Part shown: positions 26,901-35,628 of the stretch, piece by piece
How the letters are laid out: the number at the start of each line of letters is the position of its first letter
How positions within the stretch are numbered: position 1 is the first letter of the stretch
DNA from: Microbacterium cremeum
Lineage (GTDB): Bacteria; Actinomycetota; Actinomycetes; Actinomycetales; Microbacteriaceae
Assembly: GCF_015277855.1 (NCBI RefSeq)
Contig: NZ_CP063812.1
Location: 744,001-808,000 of the forward strand
Length of the DNA stretch: 64,000 nucleotides
Direction: 5' to 3'
The notes under the pieces: generated by a model
Database searches by the model: none
What the model was told of the DNA's origin: nothing
Seen by the model: only the letters and a program-made list of their open reading frames with translations
Position numbers and translations under genes: made by a program

Positions 26901-27575
26901 CTCGACCGGATCCTCGCCGAGGGCATGCTCGACGCCTCGGTCGCGTACGGGTACTTCCCCGTGGTGTCGGAGGGCGACGACGTCGTCGTGCTGCACCACG
27001 GCGACGACCCGACCGGCGCGCTCGGTGCGGCCGGGCTGCTCGCACCCGACGGCGGGTCGGGCGACGCGCCCGGAGCCGACCGCCTGCGCTTCCACTTCCC
27101 GCGCCAGCGCCGCGACCGGCACCTGTGCCTCGCAGACTTCGTGCGCTCGCGCGAGTCGGGCCAGGTCGACGTGCTCCCGGTGCAGCTCGTGACCGCCGGC
27201 GCGCACATCGACTCGGTGACCGCGAAGCTCTTCGCCGAAGACCGGTACCGCGACTACTACGAGCTCAACGGGCTCGTGATGCAGCTGACCGAGGCGCTCG
27301 CCGAGTTCTGGCACGCGCGCATCCGCTCCGAGCTCGGGTTCGCCGGCGAAGACCCCGCCGACACGGCCGGTCTCTTCAAGCTTGAGTACCGCGGCGCCCG
27401 CTTCTCGCTCGGCTACCCCGCGTGCCCCGACATGGAGGACCGCCGCAAGGTCGTCGAGCTCCTGCGCCCCGAGCGCATGGGCGTCGAACTCAGCGAGGAG
27501 CTGCAGCTGCACCCCGAGCAGTCCACCGACGCCTTCGTCTTCCACCACCCCGAAGCGAAGTACTTCTCGGTCTGA
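23925..27575 (+). CDS. metH: Cobalamin-dependent methionine synthase
   Basis: A 1,216-residue enzyme that methylates homocysteine with methyl-tetrahydrofolate via cobalamin. All modules are present. The homocysteine domain has the zinc cysteines in GLNCATGP (about 243) and GGCCGTTPEH (about 310). Pterin and cap domains follow. The B12 domain has GDVHDIGKN (about 766) carrying the axial histidine. The C-terminal SAM reactivation domain has GYPACPD (about 1,162). The GTG at 23925 is chosen because a -10 hexamer lies 7 bases before it and the length is then normal; upstream codons lie in repeat DNA. The linker after the homocysteine domain (about 328-345, SPRSSSERSETERTAD) is encoded by a copy of the intergenic repeat family. 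Confidence 0.96.
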   Translation: MTAAPSAPRFALDIDGVPRPERAQALLDAVHGRVVVADGAMGTMLQQHDLSIAEDFAGLEGCNEILNVTRPDVVGAIHDAYLGVGVDAVETNTFGANWSNLGDYGIDDRIAELASAGARIARERVEAAESADGRMRWVLGSMGPGTKLPSLGHTTYDHLKQTFALQAEGLIDGGADAFLVETSQDLLQTKAAINGCRQAIVSRGIRLPIFVEVTVETTGTMLMGSEIGAALTALEPLGVDAIGLNCATGPTEMSEHLRHLSKHASVPIACMPNAGLPVLTADGAHYPLSPAELATAHEQFVREFGLGLVGGCCGTTPEHLTAVVERLQPSRSPRSSSERSETERTADPGVASLYQHVPFQQDASYLAIGERTNANGSKAFREAMLEERWDDCVEIARNQIRVGAHLLDVCVDYVGRDGAADVREVVSRLASASTLPLVVDSTEPAVIRAGLELIGGRPVVNSVNYEDGDGPASRFGRIMPLVKEHGTAVIALTIDEHGQARTTEGKVRIASRLVDELTGRWGLRVEDIIVDCLTFPIATGQEETRRDAIETIEAIRQISAKYPGINTTLGVSNVSFGLNPAARSVLNSAFLHEAVEAGLTSAIVDAAKIVPLASISDEQRQVALDLVWDRREYDADGNITYDPLARMLDLFAGVDTAALRDQRAAELAALPVGERLERRIIDGEGKGLEADLDLARAGGLTPLQIINDHLLEGMKVVGERFGAGEMQLPFVLQSAEVMKTAVALLEPHMEKSDASGKGRIVLATVRGDVHDIGKNLVDIILTNNGYDVINLGIKQPIADIIAAAEEHDADVIGMSGLLVKSTVVMKENLQELQSRGLAKKWPVILGGAALTRAYVEDDLASLFDGEVRYARDAFEGLALMEPLVAIARGADPASVGLPALKKRRHAAGSKLTLTEPEAMPARSDVASGNPVPSPPFWGTRIVRGIALHDYAAFLDERATFMGQWGLKPGRGEDGLSYEQLVEAEGRPRLRYWLDRILAEGMLDASVAYGYFPVVSEGDDVVVLHHGDDPTGALGAAGLLAPDGGSGDAPGADRLRFHFPRQRRDRHLCLADFVRSRESGQVDVLPVQLVTAGAHIDSVTAKLFAEDRYRDYYELNGLVMQLTEALAEFWHARIRSELGFAGEDPADTAGLFKLEYRGARFSLGYPACPDMEDRRKVVELLRPERMGVELSEELQLHPEQSTDAFVFHHPEAKYFSV
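24917..24955. repeat. Repeat-family copy inside metH
   Basis: GGTCGTCGAGCGAGCG followed by CAGCGAGACCGAGCG matches the intergenic consensus at most positions. It is in frame in the linker between the homocysteine and pterin domains. Confidence 0.75.
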
Positions 27576-27613
27576 CCTCGTGCCGCACCTGTCGCGAGAT
27601 CACCCGATACGGT

Positions 27614-27642
27614 GACGGATGCCGCGGGCCGCGGCATCCGTC
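27614..27642. terminator. Hairpin between convergent metH and membrane-protein genes
   Basis: GACGGATGCCGCGG and CCGCGGCATCCGTC form a perfect 14-bp inverted repeat with a nominal 1-base centre, so about 3-5 bases would be unpaired. It lies between two convergent stops. There is no U tract. Confidence 0.6.
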
Positions 27643-28063
27643 ATCCGGCGTCGATCCGCACCGTGACGTTCGGCGGCAGCGTCCCGCCGACCCACGCCTC
27701 CGGCGAGGACGCGAAGAACGCCCAGAAACTGAGGCCGGCGACCGCGAGCGGGATCACCCACATCGCCGTCGCCGCGCGCGAGAGGATCCGCCGGATCACG
27801 ACGATGTCGGTCGCCTTCGACGTCCGTCCGAGCGAGACGACGAACACCACCGCCATCGCGAGCCACACCAGCGGCGACGGGTTCAGCACGGCGGTGTAGC
27901 AGACCGCGTCCGCGGCGGCGTCGGGGGCGAGGCATCCGCCCGAGCTTCCTCGGGCGAACAGACCGTAGAGCACCGCCCACAGCAGTCCCCGCCTCGCGAG
28001 CGCGTGGATCTCCGGCACGTAGTGCCCGATCAGCGGCGCGGGTGCCACGATCGTCGTCGTCAT
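27641..28063 (-). CDS. Small membrane protein of unknown function
   Basis: A 140-residue protein with about three hydrophobic helices: LLWAVLYGLFARG, LVWLAMAVVFVVSLG and MWVIPLAVAGLSFWAFFA. No family is recognised. The ATG at 28063 is preceded by GGAAGGG, so translation probably uses a Shine-Dalgarno. It lies 28 bases downstream of the fused ECF transporter gene on the same strand and is probably cotranscribed with it. A functional link to vitamin uptake is possible but not shown. Confidence 0.6.
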   Translation of the reverse strand: MTTTIVAPAPLIGHYVPEIHALARRGLLWAVLYGLFARGSSGGCLAPDAAADAVCYTAVLNPSPLVWLAMAVVFVVSLGRTSKATDIVVIRRILSRAATAMWVIPLAVAGLSFWAFFASSPEAWVGGTLPPNVTVRIDAG

Positions 28064-28091
28064 GTGGTGCCCTTCCGTGTCGGCTCGAGTG

Positions 28092-31000
28092 TCACTGTAA
28101 GGCCGCGGCGCGCTGCGGCGCCAGCGCCCGGTGCGGCCGGGTGAGCGGCTTCGCGCGGCGCAGCGCGGCGAGCACGGCACGGCCGATGACGAGGATGCCG
28201 GCGACCGAGGTGATCGCGCGGAGCGTGTCCCACGTGAGCGTCGAGGTCACGAGCGAGTACAGCACGAAGCTCGTGAGGTTCGTGCCGATCGGGCCGCCGG
28301 GAGCGTACGAGATGCCGGTGCCGTACCCGACCGCGAACGGCCAGAACCAGAGGTTCATCAGCAGCCCGAACGCGTACGATGCGGCGACGCCGTAGACGCA
28401 CAGCATCGCGATCTCGGCCGCGGGGCCGATGCGGCGGGGGAGGAGGCCTGCGACGGCGCCGACCCACGCGCACGCGAACATCTGGAAAGGGGTCCAGGGT
28501 CCGAAGGTCCCGGTGATCAGGGTCGACAAGGCGATCGTCGCCATCCCGAGCAGCAGCCCGAACCGTGCGCCGAACGCGCGCCCGGCGAGGATCAGCAGGA
28601 TGAAGACCGCCTCCACGCCGCCCACCCCGGTGCTCGCGATGCGCACGGCCGCGCCGATCGCGGCGAGCGTGCCGAGGAGCGCCAGGAGATGAGCGCTGCG
28701 CACCGTGTCGTCGAGGGTCGCGACGACCACCAGTGCGGCGAGCGGCGCGAGCGCGAGCGCGACCACCGGGACGGCCGCGTGGGCCTGCTCGGGCACGGCG
28801 GACGCCACGAGCGGCCAGCAGAAGGCCGCGAGGGCGACGAGGTTGGCCGCCGCCAGCGCGAACGGCGACAGCCGGCCGGCGGCGACCGGCGCGCGGGTGT
28901 GCCATAACTCCGCCTCGACCTGGGGTGTGCGCGCCCTCTCCGCCGTGCGTCCACGCGCCGCGCGCGCGTCAGGCGGAGTAAGTGACCGGCTGCTGACGGA
29001 TGCCGCGTCTGCCGCGTCCCACGGTGGCCCCGCCGCCACCCGCTCGCGTGGCGCCGCCCCCGCCCGCGGTGGCGAGACCGCCCGCGGTGGCGAGACCGCG
29101 CGCGGGGGCGAGTCCGCGCGCGGGGGCGAGACCGCCCGCGGGGCGGCGCCCGCCCGGTCCGGCGCGGTCCACAACTCCTCCTGAGCCCGGCGCGGGTCCG
29201 AGCGGGAGCCGGTGACACGGGGGATGACGTGTGATTCAGGCGGAGTTGTGGCACGCGGCGCCGCGGTGCCCGCGGCCGGGAGCATCCCCGCCTCCATTCG
29301 CAGCGCGCGGTCGGCGAGGGCGGCGGCCTCGGGCTCGTGCGAGGCGACGAGCACGGCGGTTCCGGTGCCGGCCAGCCCGCGGAGAGCCCGCCACACCAAG
29401 CCGCGCGCGGCCGGGTCGAGACCTCGGGTCGGCTCGTCCACGAGCAGCACGGCCGGGTCGCCCGCGAGCTGGATCGCGAGCGCCAGGCACCGCCGCTCGC
29501 CGACGGAGAGATCACGCGGATGCCGCGCCAGGCGCGCCGCGAACTCGGGGCCGGCGGGGTCGAGCCCGAGGAACCCGGCGAACCGCGCCGCAGTCACCCC
29601 CGCCGCCGCAGCCCCGAGCTGACGGCGTCCGTGGAGATGAGGATCACGGTGAGGGAAGCGCTCGTCGTCCCGGCGCAGCTCGCCACCCGAGTGGGCGCGC
29701 CGCGCGAGCTCCCTCGGCTTCGCGGCGCGGCGGTCGGCGCGTCGGCACTCCGCGGCGACGGTGTCGTACACGAACAGGTCGTCCGAGGCATCCGGAACCA
29801 AAGCCACGCGCCCCGCGGCATCGACGTGCCCTGCCCGCGAGGGAAGCGCCAGCGCCGCGAGCAGGCTCGACTTGCCGGCGCCGTTCGGTCCCGCGAGCAC
29901 CGCGATCTCGCCCGCGAACAGCTCGAGCGTCGCGTTGTCGACCGCGACGACGTCCCGGTGTCGTACCGTGACCGCCGCGGCGCGGAGGGCGGGCTCGCCT
30001 TGCGGCGACCGGCTCGGGGCCGCACGCAGACGGTGCGCCGCGCGCACCTCCGCCTCGTCCGGGGCCTCGACCACGGTGCCGTCCTCGTCCGGGGCCTCGA
30101 CCACGGTTCCGTCCTCGACCCGCAGCCGCAGGTCCGCGTACGGCGCGATCGGCTCGACGCGATGCTCGGCGACCACGACGCACAGGCCGGCCTCGTGCGC
30201 GAGCCGATCGAGCAGTCCCGCCACCCGGACGCGGGCGTCGGCGTCGAGGTCGGCCAGCGGCTCGTCCACGAGCAGCAGGATCGGGTGCTCGACGATCGCG
30301 GCGGCGATCGCGACTAGCGTCGCCTCGCCGGCGGAGAGCCCGCGGGTGGGCCGGTCGAGCAGCTCCGCGATGCCCACGCGCGACGCCGTCTCGGCGACGC
30401 GGGCGCCGACGATCACGGGTGCGACCCCCCGCAGTTCCAGCGCCAGGCCGATCTCATCGCGCACGCGATCGGTCGCGAAGGCGTCGCGCGGATGCTGCAG
30501 CACGACGCCGACGCGCTGCGCGAGGTCGCGCGGCGGGACCGCACCGCGGTCGTGCCCGACCACGCGCAGCGAGCCGACGGCCCAGCCGCCGTCGACATGC
30601 TCGTGCAGCCCGGCGAGGGCCCGCAGCACGGTGGATTTCCCCGAGCCCGTGGCCCCCGACAGCAGTGTGAGCGAGCCCGGTTCGAGCGTCAGCGACGGCA
30701 CGTCGACGACGGGCGCGGCATCCGTCGTGCCGCCGTACCCGAGTGCGACCCCGTGCGCCTCGACTGCCGCGCGGCAGTCGCCGTCGAGCCCGCGCCCGGC
30801 GAAGCCGCGCAGTTCGAGGGCGGCGGCGACGTTTCCGGCCCGCTCGAGGGTGCGCTGCAGCAGCGGCATCAGCATCCGCACCCCGCCGCGCTCACCGCGC
30901 AGACGCTGGGCGAACCGCACCGCCCGGGCGCCGTCGGCGAGTGACGGGAGCGTCGCCCACGCGATCGCGAGGGTGCGGGCGAGTCCGCGCAGCGGTCCGC

Positions 31001-31301
31001 GGCGCGACGCGCGGGCCAGCAGGCGCGCGACGTCGACGAGCGAGTTCACGAGCCCGAACGCGACGATGCCCAGAGCGATCGGCAGGGCGCTCGCGGCGGC
31101 ATCCGCCAGCCCGTCCGTCGTGACGGGGCCGAGCATCACGACGTGCGCGAACGGCGGCGGCAGGCGCAGCTCGGGCAGCGCCAGCAGCACCGCTCCGTCG
31201 CCGTCGGCGCCGTGGAAGAGGACGCGGTATACGACCCGGACCACCACGAACCCCGCGGCGAGCACCGCCGCGGCGCGCAGGGGACCGGGCCGGAACGTCA
31301 T
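28092..31301 (-). CDS. Single-polypeptide ECF-type vitamin/metal transporter (T-A-A-S fusion)
   Basis: A 1,069-residue fusion of a whole energy-coupling factor importer. Residues 1 to about 175 are an EcfT-like membrane unit ending in ALELRGFAGRG, which resembles the coupling ARG motif. The first ATPase has Walker A GATGSGKST (about 217), LSAGEAT (about 320) and LLLVDEPLADLD (about 345). The second has GPNGAGKSS (about 472), LSVGERR (about 600) and VLLVDEPTRGLD (about 624), with about 35-40 extra Arg/His-rich residues before its signature. A repeat-derived Pro/Arg linker (about 690-800) leads to a multi-helix S component (about 805-1,069) with FGPWTPFQMFACAWVGA. The ATG at 31301 lies one base after the lipoprotein stop. 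The ligand is not readable. Confidence 0.85.
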   Translation of the reverse strand: MTFRPGPLRAAAVLAAGFVVVRVVYRVLFHGADGDGAVLLALPELRLPPPFAHVVMLGPVTTDGLADAAASALPIALGIVAFGLVNSLVDVARLLARASRRGPLRGLARTLAIAWATLPSLADGARAVRFAQRLRGERGGVRMLMPLLQRTLERAGNVAAALELRGFAGRGLDGDCRAAVEAHGVALGYGGTTDAAPVVDVPSLTLEPGSLTLLSGATGSGKSTVLRALAGLHEHVDGGWAVGSLRVVGHDRGAVPPRDLAQRVGVVLQHPRDAFATDRVRDEIGLALELRGVAPVIVGARVAETASRVGIAELLDRPTRGLSAGEATLVAIAAAIVEHPILLLVDEPLADLDADARVRVAGLLDRLAHEAGLCVVVAEHRVEPIAPYADLRLRVEDGTVVEAPDEDGTVVEAPDEAEVRAAHRLRAAPSRSPQGEPALRAAAVTVRHRDVVAVDNATLELFAGEIAVLAGPNGAGKSSLLAALALPSRAGHVDAAGRVALVPDASDDLFVYDTVAAECRRADRRAAKPRELARRAHSGGELRRDDERFPHRDPHLHGRRQLGAAAAGVTAARFAGFLGLDPAGPEFAARLARHPRDLSVGERRCLALAIQLAGDPAVLLVDEPTRGLDPAARGLVWRALRGLAGTGTAVLVASHEPEAAALADRALRMEAGMLPAAGTAAPRATTPPESHVIPRVTGSRSDPRRAQEELWTAPDRAGAAPRAVSPPRADSPPRAVSPPRAVSPPRAGAAPRERVAAGPPWDAADAASVSSRSLTPPDARAARGRTAERARTPQVEAELWHTRAPVAAGRLSPFALAAANLVALAAFCWPLVASAVPEQAHAAVPVVALALAPLAALVVVATLDDTVRSAHLLALLGTLAAIGAAVRIASTGVGGVEAVFILLILAGRAFGARFGLLLGMATIALSTLITGTFGPWTPFQMFACAWVGAVAGLLPRRIGPAAEIAMLCVYGVAASYAFGLLMNLWFWPFAVGYGTGISYAPGGPIGTNLTSFVLYSLVTSTLTWDTLRAITSVAGILVIGRAVLAALRRAKPLTRPHRALAPQRAAALQ
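29062..29133. repeat. Four 18-bp tandem repeats in the ECF linker
   Basis: Units of the form GCCCGCGGTGGCGAGACC encode six-residue repeats (AVSPPR type) between the second ATPase and the S component. Confidence 0.8.
30061..30120. repeat. 30-bp direct duplication inside the ECF gene
   Basis: Two copies beginning GGGGCCTCGACCACGG encode a doubled EDGTVVEAPD after the first ATPase domain. Confidence 0.85.
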
Positions 31302-31302
31302 G

Positions 31303-31851
31303 TCACGTCGTCGGCGCGGCGGGCTCGCCGTGCAGGGTGAACAGCAGCTCGACGGCGTCGCCCGGCTCGAGCTGCAGGGTCGACAGGCCCTCCTGCGCGT
31401 ACCCCCACTCGCCGCCGGCGGGCTTGACCCACAGCGACCAGTACGCGAACGCGGCGGGCATCGCCGCGCACGTCTCGAAGTAGTCCGAGCCGTCCTCGGC
31501 GGGGATCGCGGTGTCTTCGGCGGGCACGCCGTTGACGCGACACACGACCTGGTCGCCGTACTCCTCGGTGCCCTCGGTCTCGACGCCGGCGAGCGCCAGG
31601 GCATCCGCGGCGCCGATGGTCTCGTCGGCGATGACGCACGTCTCCTGCGATTCGCCCTCGAACGCCGACGCGTCGACGACGACCGTGACGCCCGAGTCGC
31701 CCGTGCACGCGGCGTCGGTCGTGACCGACAGGCTCGACTCGCCTGTCGCCGTCGGGCTCGGCGTGGGCGCGGGGGAGGCGCACGCGGCGATCGAGAGCAG
31801 CAGGACGACGGATGCCGCGGCGGCGGCGAGAGAGCGAAGCTTCGAGGTCAC
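31303..31851 (-). CDS. Lipoprotein next to the fused ECF transporter (DUF4430-like)
   Basis: A 182-residue secreted lipoprotein. The signal peptide ends in the lipobox SIAAC, with the modified cysteine near residue 24. The C-terminal part (YWSLWVKPAGGEWGYAQEG to LEPGDAVELLF) resembles the transcobalamin-like/DUF4430 domain that often sits beside ECF transporters; this is from memory of the family. Four or more cysteines follow the lipobox. The GTG at 31851 is chosen because TACCCT ends 6 bases before it and the signal peptide then starts at the proper distance. It is cotranscribed with the transporter and may capture or hold its ligand. Confidence 0.7.
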   Translation of the reverse strand: MTSKLRSLAAAAASVVLLLSIAACASPAPTPSPTATGESSLSVTTDAACTGDSGVTVVVDASAFEGESQETCVIADETIGAADALALAGVETEGTEEYGDQVVCRVNGVPAEDTAIPAEDGSDYFETCAAMPAAFAYWSLWVKPAGGEWGYAQEGLSTLQLEPGDAVELLFTLHGEPAAPTT

Positions 31852-31857
31852 CGATCC

Positions 31858-31863
31858 AGGGTA
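31858..31863 (-). promoter_or_regulatory. -10 hexamer TACCCT of the lipoprotein/ECF operon
   Basis: Ends 6 bases before the GTG at 31851; leaderless promoter candidate. Confidence 0.5.
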
Positions 31864-31915
31864 GGCGCCGGCCCCTTGTACGCGTGGCCAGATGACGCTG
31901 TCTGTCGCGTCGCCG

Positions 31916-31921
31916 TAGGCT
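31916..31921 (+). promoter_or_regulatory. -10 hexamer TAGGCT of menB
   Basis: Ends 6 bases before the GTG at 31928. A weak ATGACG -35 lies 18 bases upstream. Confidence 0.55.
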
Positions 31922-31927
31922 GGCCGG

Positions 31928-32842
<915 letters not shown>

Positions 32843-32856
32843 TGCGTGCGGACGCT

Positions 32857-32928
32857 ACTCCTGAGACCCTGGCGGCCCTGGGCCGGCAGAGTCCCATCGG
32901 GGGCGGGGTCGCCGCGGATCTCAGGAGT
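32857..32928. repeat. 72-bp element bounded by a perfect 10-bp inverted repeat between menB and menE
   Basis: ACTCCTGAGA (32857-32866) and TCTCAGGAGT (32919-32928) are exact reverse complements with 52 bases between them. It could be a hairpin that limits read-through into menE or a small palindromic repeat. Confidence 0.6.
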
Positions 32929-32939
32929 CGTGAACACCT

Positions 32940-34154
32940 ATGAGGCTCGAGCCCGTCCTCGGCGACGACCCGCGCGAGATCCTGCGGGGCCTCCGCGGTG
33001 CGCTGCACGGCGCCGGCCCCGCGCTCGCGCTGGGGCTGGTCGGCGATCTCCCCGGGGAGGTGCGGGCAGGCACCGCCGTCGTGGTCACCACGTCGGGGTC
33101 GACCGGGGTGCCCAAGAGCGTCGTCCTCAGCCGCGATGCCCTGACCGCGAGCGCGCTGGCGACCACCGACCGCATCGGCGACGGCGCGTGGCTGCTGGCG
33201 CTGCCGGCGAGCTACGTCGCGGGACTCCAGGTGCTGGTGCGCTCGCTCGTCGCCGACCGCGAGCCCGCGATCCTCTCGGGCGCCTTCACCCCGCAGGCGT
33301 TCGCCGCGGCCGCGCTCATGATGGTGTCGACCGAGCACGGTGAGCGCGTTCCGACCTTCACGTCACTCGTGCCCGCCCAGCTCTCGAAGCTCCTCGACGC
33401 CGCGGAGCACGACTCGGCGGTGGCGGCCGCGCTGCGCTCGTTCGAGACGATCCTGGTGGGCGGCCAGGCGCTCCCGGCCGCGATGCTCGAGCGCGCCGAG
33501 GCCGCGGGTGTCCGCGTCGTGCGCACGTACGGCTCCACCGAGACCAGCGGCGGCTGCGTGTACGACGGGGTTCCGCTGCGCGGCGTGCGCGTGCGCATCG
33601 AGCGCGGCGAGGTGCAGGTGGCCGGTCCGGTGCTCGCCGACGGGTACCTCGGTGATGCGGAGCTGACGGTGTCCACGGCCCCGGCGCTCGCTGTCGGCGT
33701 GCCGGGCGGAGCCGTCGGCAGCGTCAGGCCGGCCGCGTTCTTCCGCGATGCCGACGGCACGCGGTGGTATCGCACCGGCGACGCCGGGCTCTTCGACGAC
33801 GGCGTGCTGCGGGTGCGGGGCCGCATCGACAACGTCATCGTCTCGGGCGGCGTCAACGTCTCGCTCGACCGCGTCGAGCGCATCGTCCGTACGATCCCGG
33901 GACTCGACGAGGCCGTCGTGGTCGGGGTTCCCGACGCGCGGTGGGGCGAGGCATCCGTCATCGTCGCCAGCCGCGGCGAGGCCCTTCGCCGCAGCGAGGC
34001 CGTGCAGCTCGAAGAGGCCCGCGCCGCCGTGCAGCACGAGATCGGACCGCACGCTCGCCCGTCGCGCCTCGTGCTGGTGGACGAGCTCGAGACGCTGCCC
34101 TCGGGCAAGCCCGACCGCGAGGCCATCCGCCGCGCGGTGCTCGCCCTGCATTGA
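32940..34154 (+). CDS. menE: o-Succinylbenzoate-CoA ligase
   Basis: A 404-residue acyl-adenylating enzyme that activates o-succinylbenzoate with ATP and CoA. It shows the adenylate-binding loop TTSGSTGVPKSVVLS (about 50), YGSTETSGG (about 197), YRTGDAG (about 279) and the C-terminal catalytic lysine motif SGKPDREAIRR (about 388). It is shorter than the E. coli enzyme because the N-terminal subdomain is reduced, as in other actinobacteria. It is probably cotranscribed with menB. Confidence 0.93.
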   Translation: MRLEPVLGDDPREILRGLRGALHGAGPALALGLVGDLPGEVRAGTAVVVTTSGSTGVPKSVVLSRDALTASALATTDRIGDGAWLLALPASYVAGLQVLVRSLVADREPAILSGAFTPQAFAAAALMMVSTEHGERVPTFTSLVPAQLSKLLDAAEHDSAVAAALRSFETILVGGQALPAAMLERAEAAGVRVVRTYGSTETSGGCVYDGVPLRGVRVRIERGEVQVAGPVLADGYLGDAELTVSTAPALAVGVPGGAVGSVRPAAFFRDADGTRWYRTGDAGLFDDGVLRVRGRIDNVIVSGGVNVSLDRVERIVRTIPGLDEAVVVGVPDARWGEASVIVASRGEALRRSEAVQLEEARAAVQHEIGPHARPSRLVLVDELETLPSGKPDREAIRRAVLALH

Positions 34155-34173
34155 CGTCACGCCGGCCGGCGAC

Positions 34174-34557
34174 TCAGGACTGCGGGGACGGACCCGTCTG
34201 CACGACGCAGAACCGATTGCCCTCGGTGTCTTCGAGCACGACCCAGTCGGCGTCGTCGGGGTAGTCGTCCCAGTCGACGTCGCGTGCGCCGAGTCCGCGC
34301 AGCCGCTCGATCTCGGCGGCTTGGTCGTCGGCGTAGAGGTCGAGGTGGATGCGGGGCGGGTAGTGCTGCGGATACCCCGTCACCGACAGCGCGAGGCTGG
34401 CGCCCGGCGCCGCCCAGTTCGCCTTGCCGGGCGGATCGAGGATCACCCACTCCTCGCTCGGCTCGCTGCGGTTCACGTACCCGAGGGCCGCGCGCCAGAA
34501 GGCGCCAGCACGGTCGATGTCTTCGACGGTCAGCACGATCGATCCGATGCTCAGCAT
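34174..34557 (-). CDS. VOC (glyoxalase/bleomycin resistance) superfamily protein
   Basis: A 127-residue single VOC domain: IGSIVLTVEDIDRAGAFWRA at the N-terminus, IHLDLYADD in the middle and WVVLEDTEGNRFCVVQTG at the end. These are the usual metal-ligand positions of the fold (H and E), though a catalytic function cannot be assigned. The ATG at 34557 is preferred over an ATG three codons upstream because CAGGAT ends 7 bases before it. It is divergent from menA and convergent with menE. Confidence 0.8.
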   Translation of the reverse strand: MLSIGSIVLTVEDIDRAGAFWRAALGYVNRSEPSEEWVILDPPGKANWAAPGASLALSVTGYPQHYPPRIHLDLYADDQAAEIERLRGLGARDVDWDDYPDDADWVVLEDTEGNRFCVVQTGPSPQS

Positions 34558-34564
34558 GGCGTCC

Positions 34565-34570
34565 ATCCTG
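34565..34570 (-). promoter_or_regulatory. -10 hexamer CAGGAT of the VOC gene
   Basis: Ends 7 bases before the ATG at 34557; it overlaps the alternative upstream ATG and so argues against that start. Confidence 0.45.
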
Positions 34571-34614
34571 GGCCGGGCGTCCGACATCGGCCACGGGCTC
34601 GCGCGGCAGGCGCC

Positions 34615-34620
34615 TATGAT
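34615..34620 (+). promoter_or_regulatory. -10 hexamer TATGAT of menA
   Basis: Ends 8 bases before the GTG at 34629; leader of at most one or two bases. Confidence 0.55.
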
Positions 34621-34628
34621 GTGCATTC

Positions 34629-35609
34629 GTGGCAGGAACCTCCAGCAAGAAGCGCAAGAACGCCGGCCCGAAGAAGAAGGCGTCGCGTGGCAACCCGCAG
34701 AAGGTGCGCGAACCGCGCGATCCCGCGCGCGTGGCCCCGGCGACGGCGCGCGACTGGATCGCTGCCGCTCGGCTGCGGACGCTCCCGCTCGCGATCACCC
34801 CGGTGCTGATCGGCACCGGGGCGGCGATCCTCGCGGCGGATCTCTTCCACTGGGTGATCGCGCTGTTCTGTCTCATCGTGTCGGTGTCGTTGCAGATCGG
34901 CGTCAACTACGCCAACGACTACAGCGACGGCATCCGGGGCACCGACGACCACCGGGTCGGACCCGCGCGTCTCACGGCGTCGCGCCGGGCCAAGCCTCGC
35001 ACGGTGCTCCTGGTCGCACTGGCGTTCTTCGCGCTCGCGGCGCTCGCGGGCCTGGCGATCACGATCCGCACGCAGCAGTGGTGGCTCATCGCCGTCGGCG
35101 CCGTGTGCCTCCTCGCCGCGTGGTTCTACACCGGCGGCAAGCGACCGTACGGGTACTACGGCCTCGGCGAGCTGTTCGTGTTCGTCTTCTTCGGGCTCGT
35201 CGCGACGCTCGGCACCACGTGGGTGCAGGCCTTCATCCTGCCCCAGGAGGCGTGGTTCGGGGGTGTCGGGGCGGGCCTCCTCGCGTGCGCGGTGCTGCTG
35301 GCGAACAACCTGCGCGACATCGACCAGGACCGCGCCGCCCGCAAGCGCACGCTGACGGTGCTGATCGGCCGCACCGCGACGCGCTGGCTGTTCACGGTGT
35401 TCGTGCTCGCGGCGTTCGGCATCGCGGTCTTCCTCGCGCTGTTCTACCCGATCGCGTGGCTGACGCTGCTCGCACTGCTGGCCGGGCTCCCGGCGATCCT
35501 GATCGTGTGGACCTACCGCGACCCGAAGGAGCTCGTCGTCGCCCTCGGCCTCACGTCGCTGACCTCGGTCGCCTACGGCGCGTTCCTCATGTGGGCGTTC
35601 ATCGGCTGA
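34629..35609 (+). CDS. menA: 1,4-Dihydroxy-2-naphthoate polyprenyltransferase
   Basis: A 326-residue UbiA-superfamily membrane enzyme that attaches the polyprenyl chain to dihydroxynaphthoate. The two Asp-rich motifs are clear: NYANDYSDGIRGTD (about 94-107) and NNLRDIDQDRAARKRTL (about 225-241). About eight to nine hydrophobic helices are present. A Lys/Arg-rich cytoplasmic tail of about 35 residues precedes the first helix, longer than in many MenA proteins. The GTG start follows TATGAT by 8 bases. Confidence 0.95.
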   Translation: MAGTSSKKRKNAGPKKKASRGNPQKVREPRDPARVAPATARDWIAAARLRTLPLAITPVLIGTGAAILAADLFHWVIALFCLIVSVSLQIGVNYANDYSDGIRGTDDHRVGPARLTASRRAKPRTVLLVALAFFALAALAGLAITIRTQQWWLIAVGAVCLLAAWFYTGGKRPYGYYGLGELFVFVFFGLVATLGTTWVQAFILPQEAWFGGVGAGLLACAVLLANNLRDIDQDRAARKRTLTVLIGRTATRWLFTVFVLAAFGIAVFLALFYPIAWLTLLALLAGLPAILIVWTYRDPKELVVALGLTSLTSVAYGAFLMWAFIG

Positions 35610-35628
35610 TCCCCCCGCCGTCCCGCCG

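Noticed and set aside
31302-31604. N-terminal extension of the ECF protein by about 100 codons
   Set aside because: The extra residues are a shadow of the lipoprotein gene; the EcfT helix starts at the ATG at 31301, one base after the lipoprotein stop.
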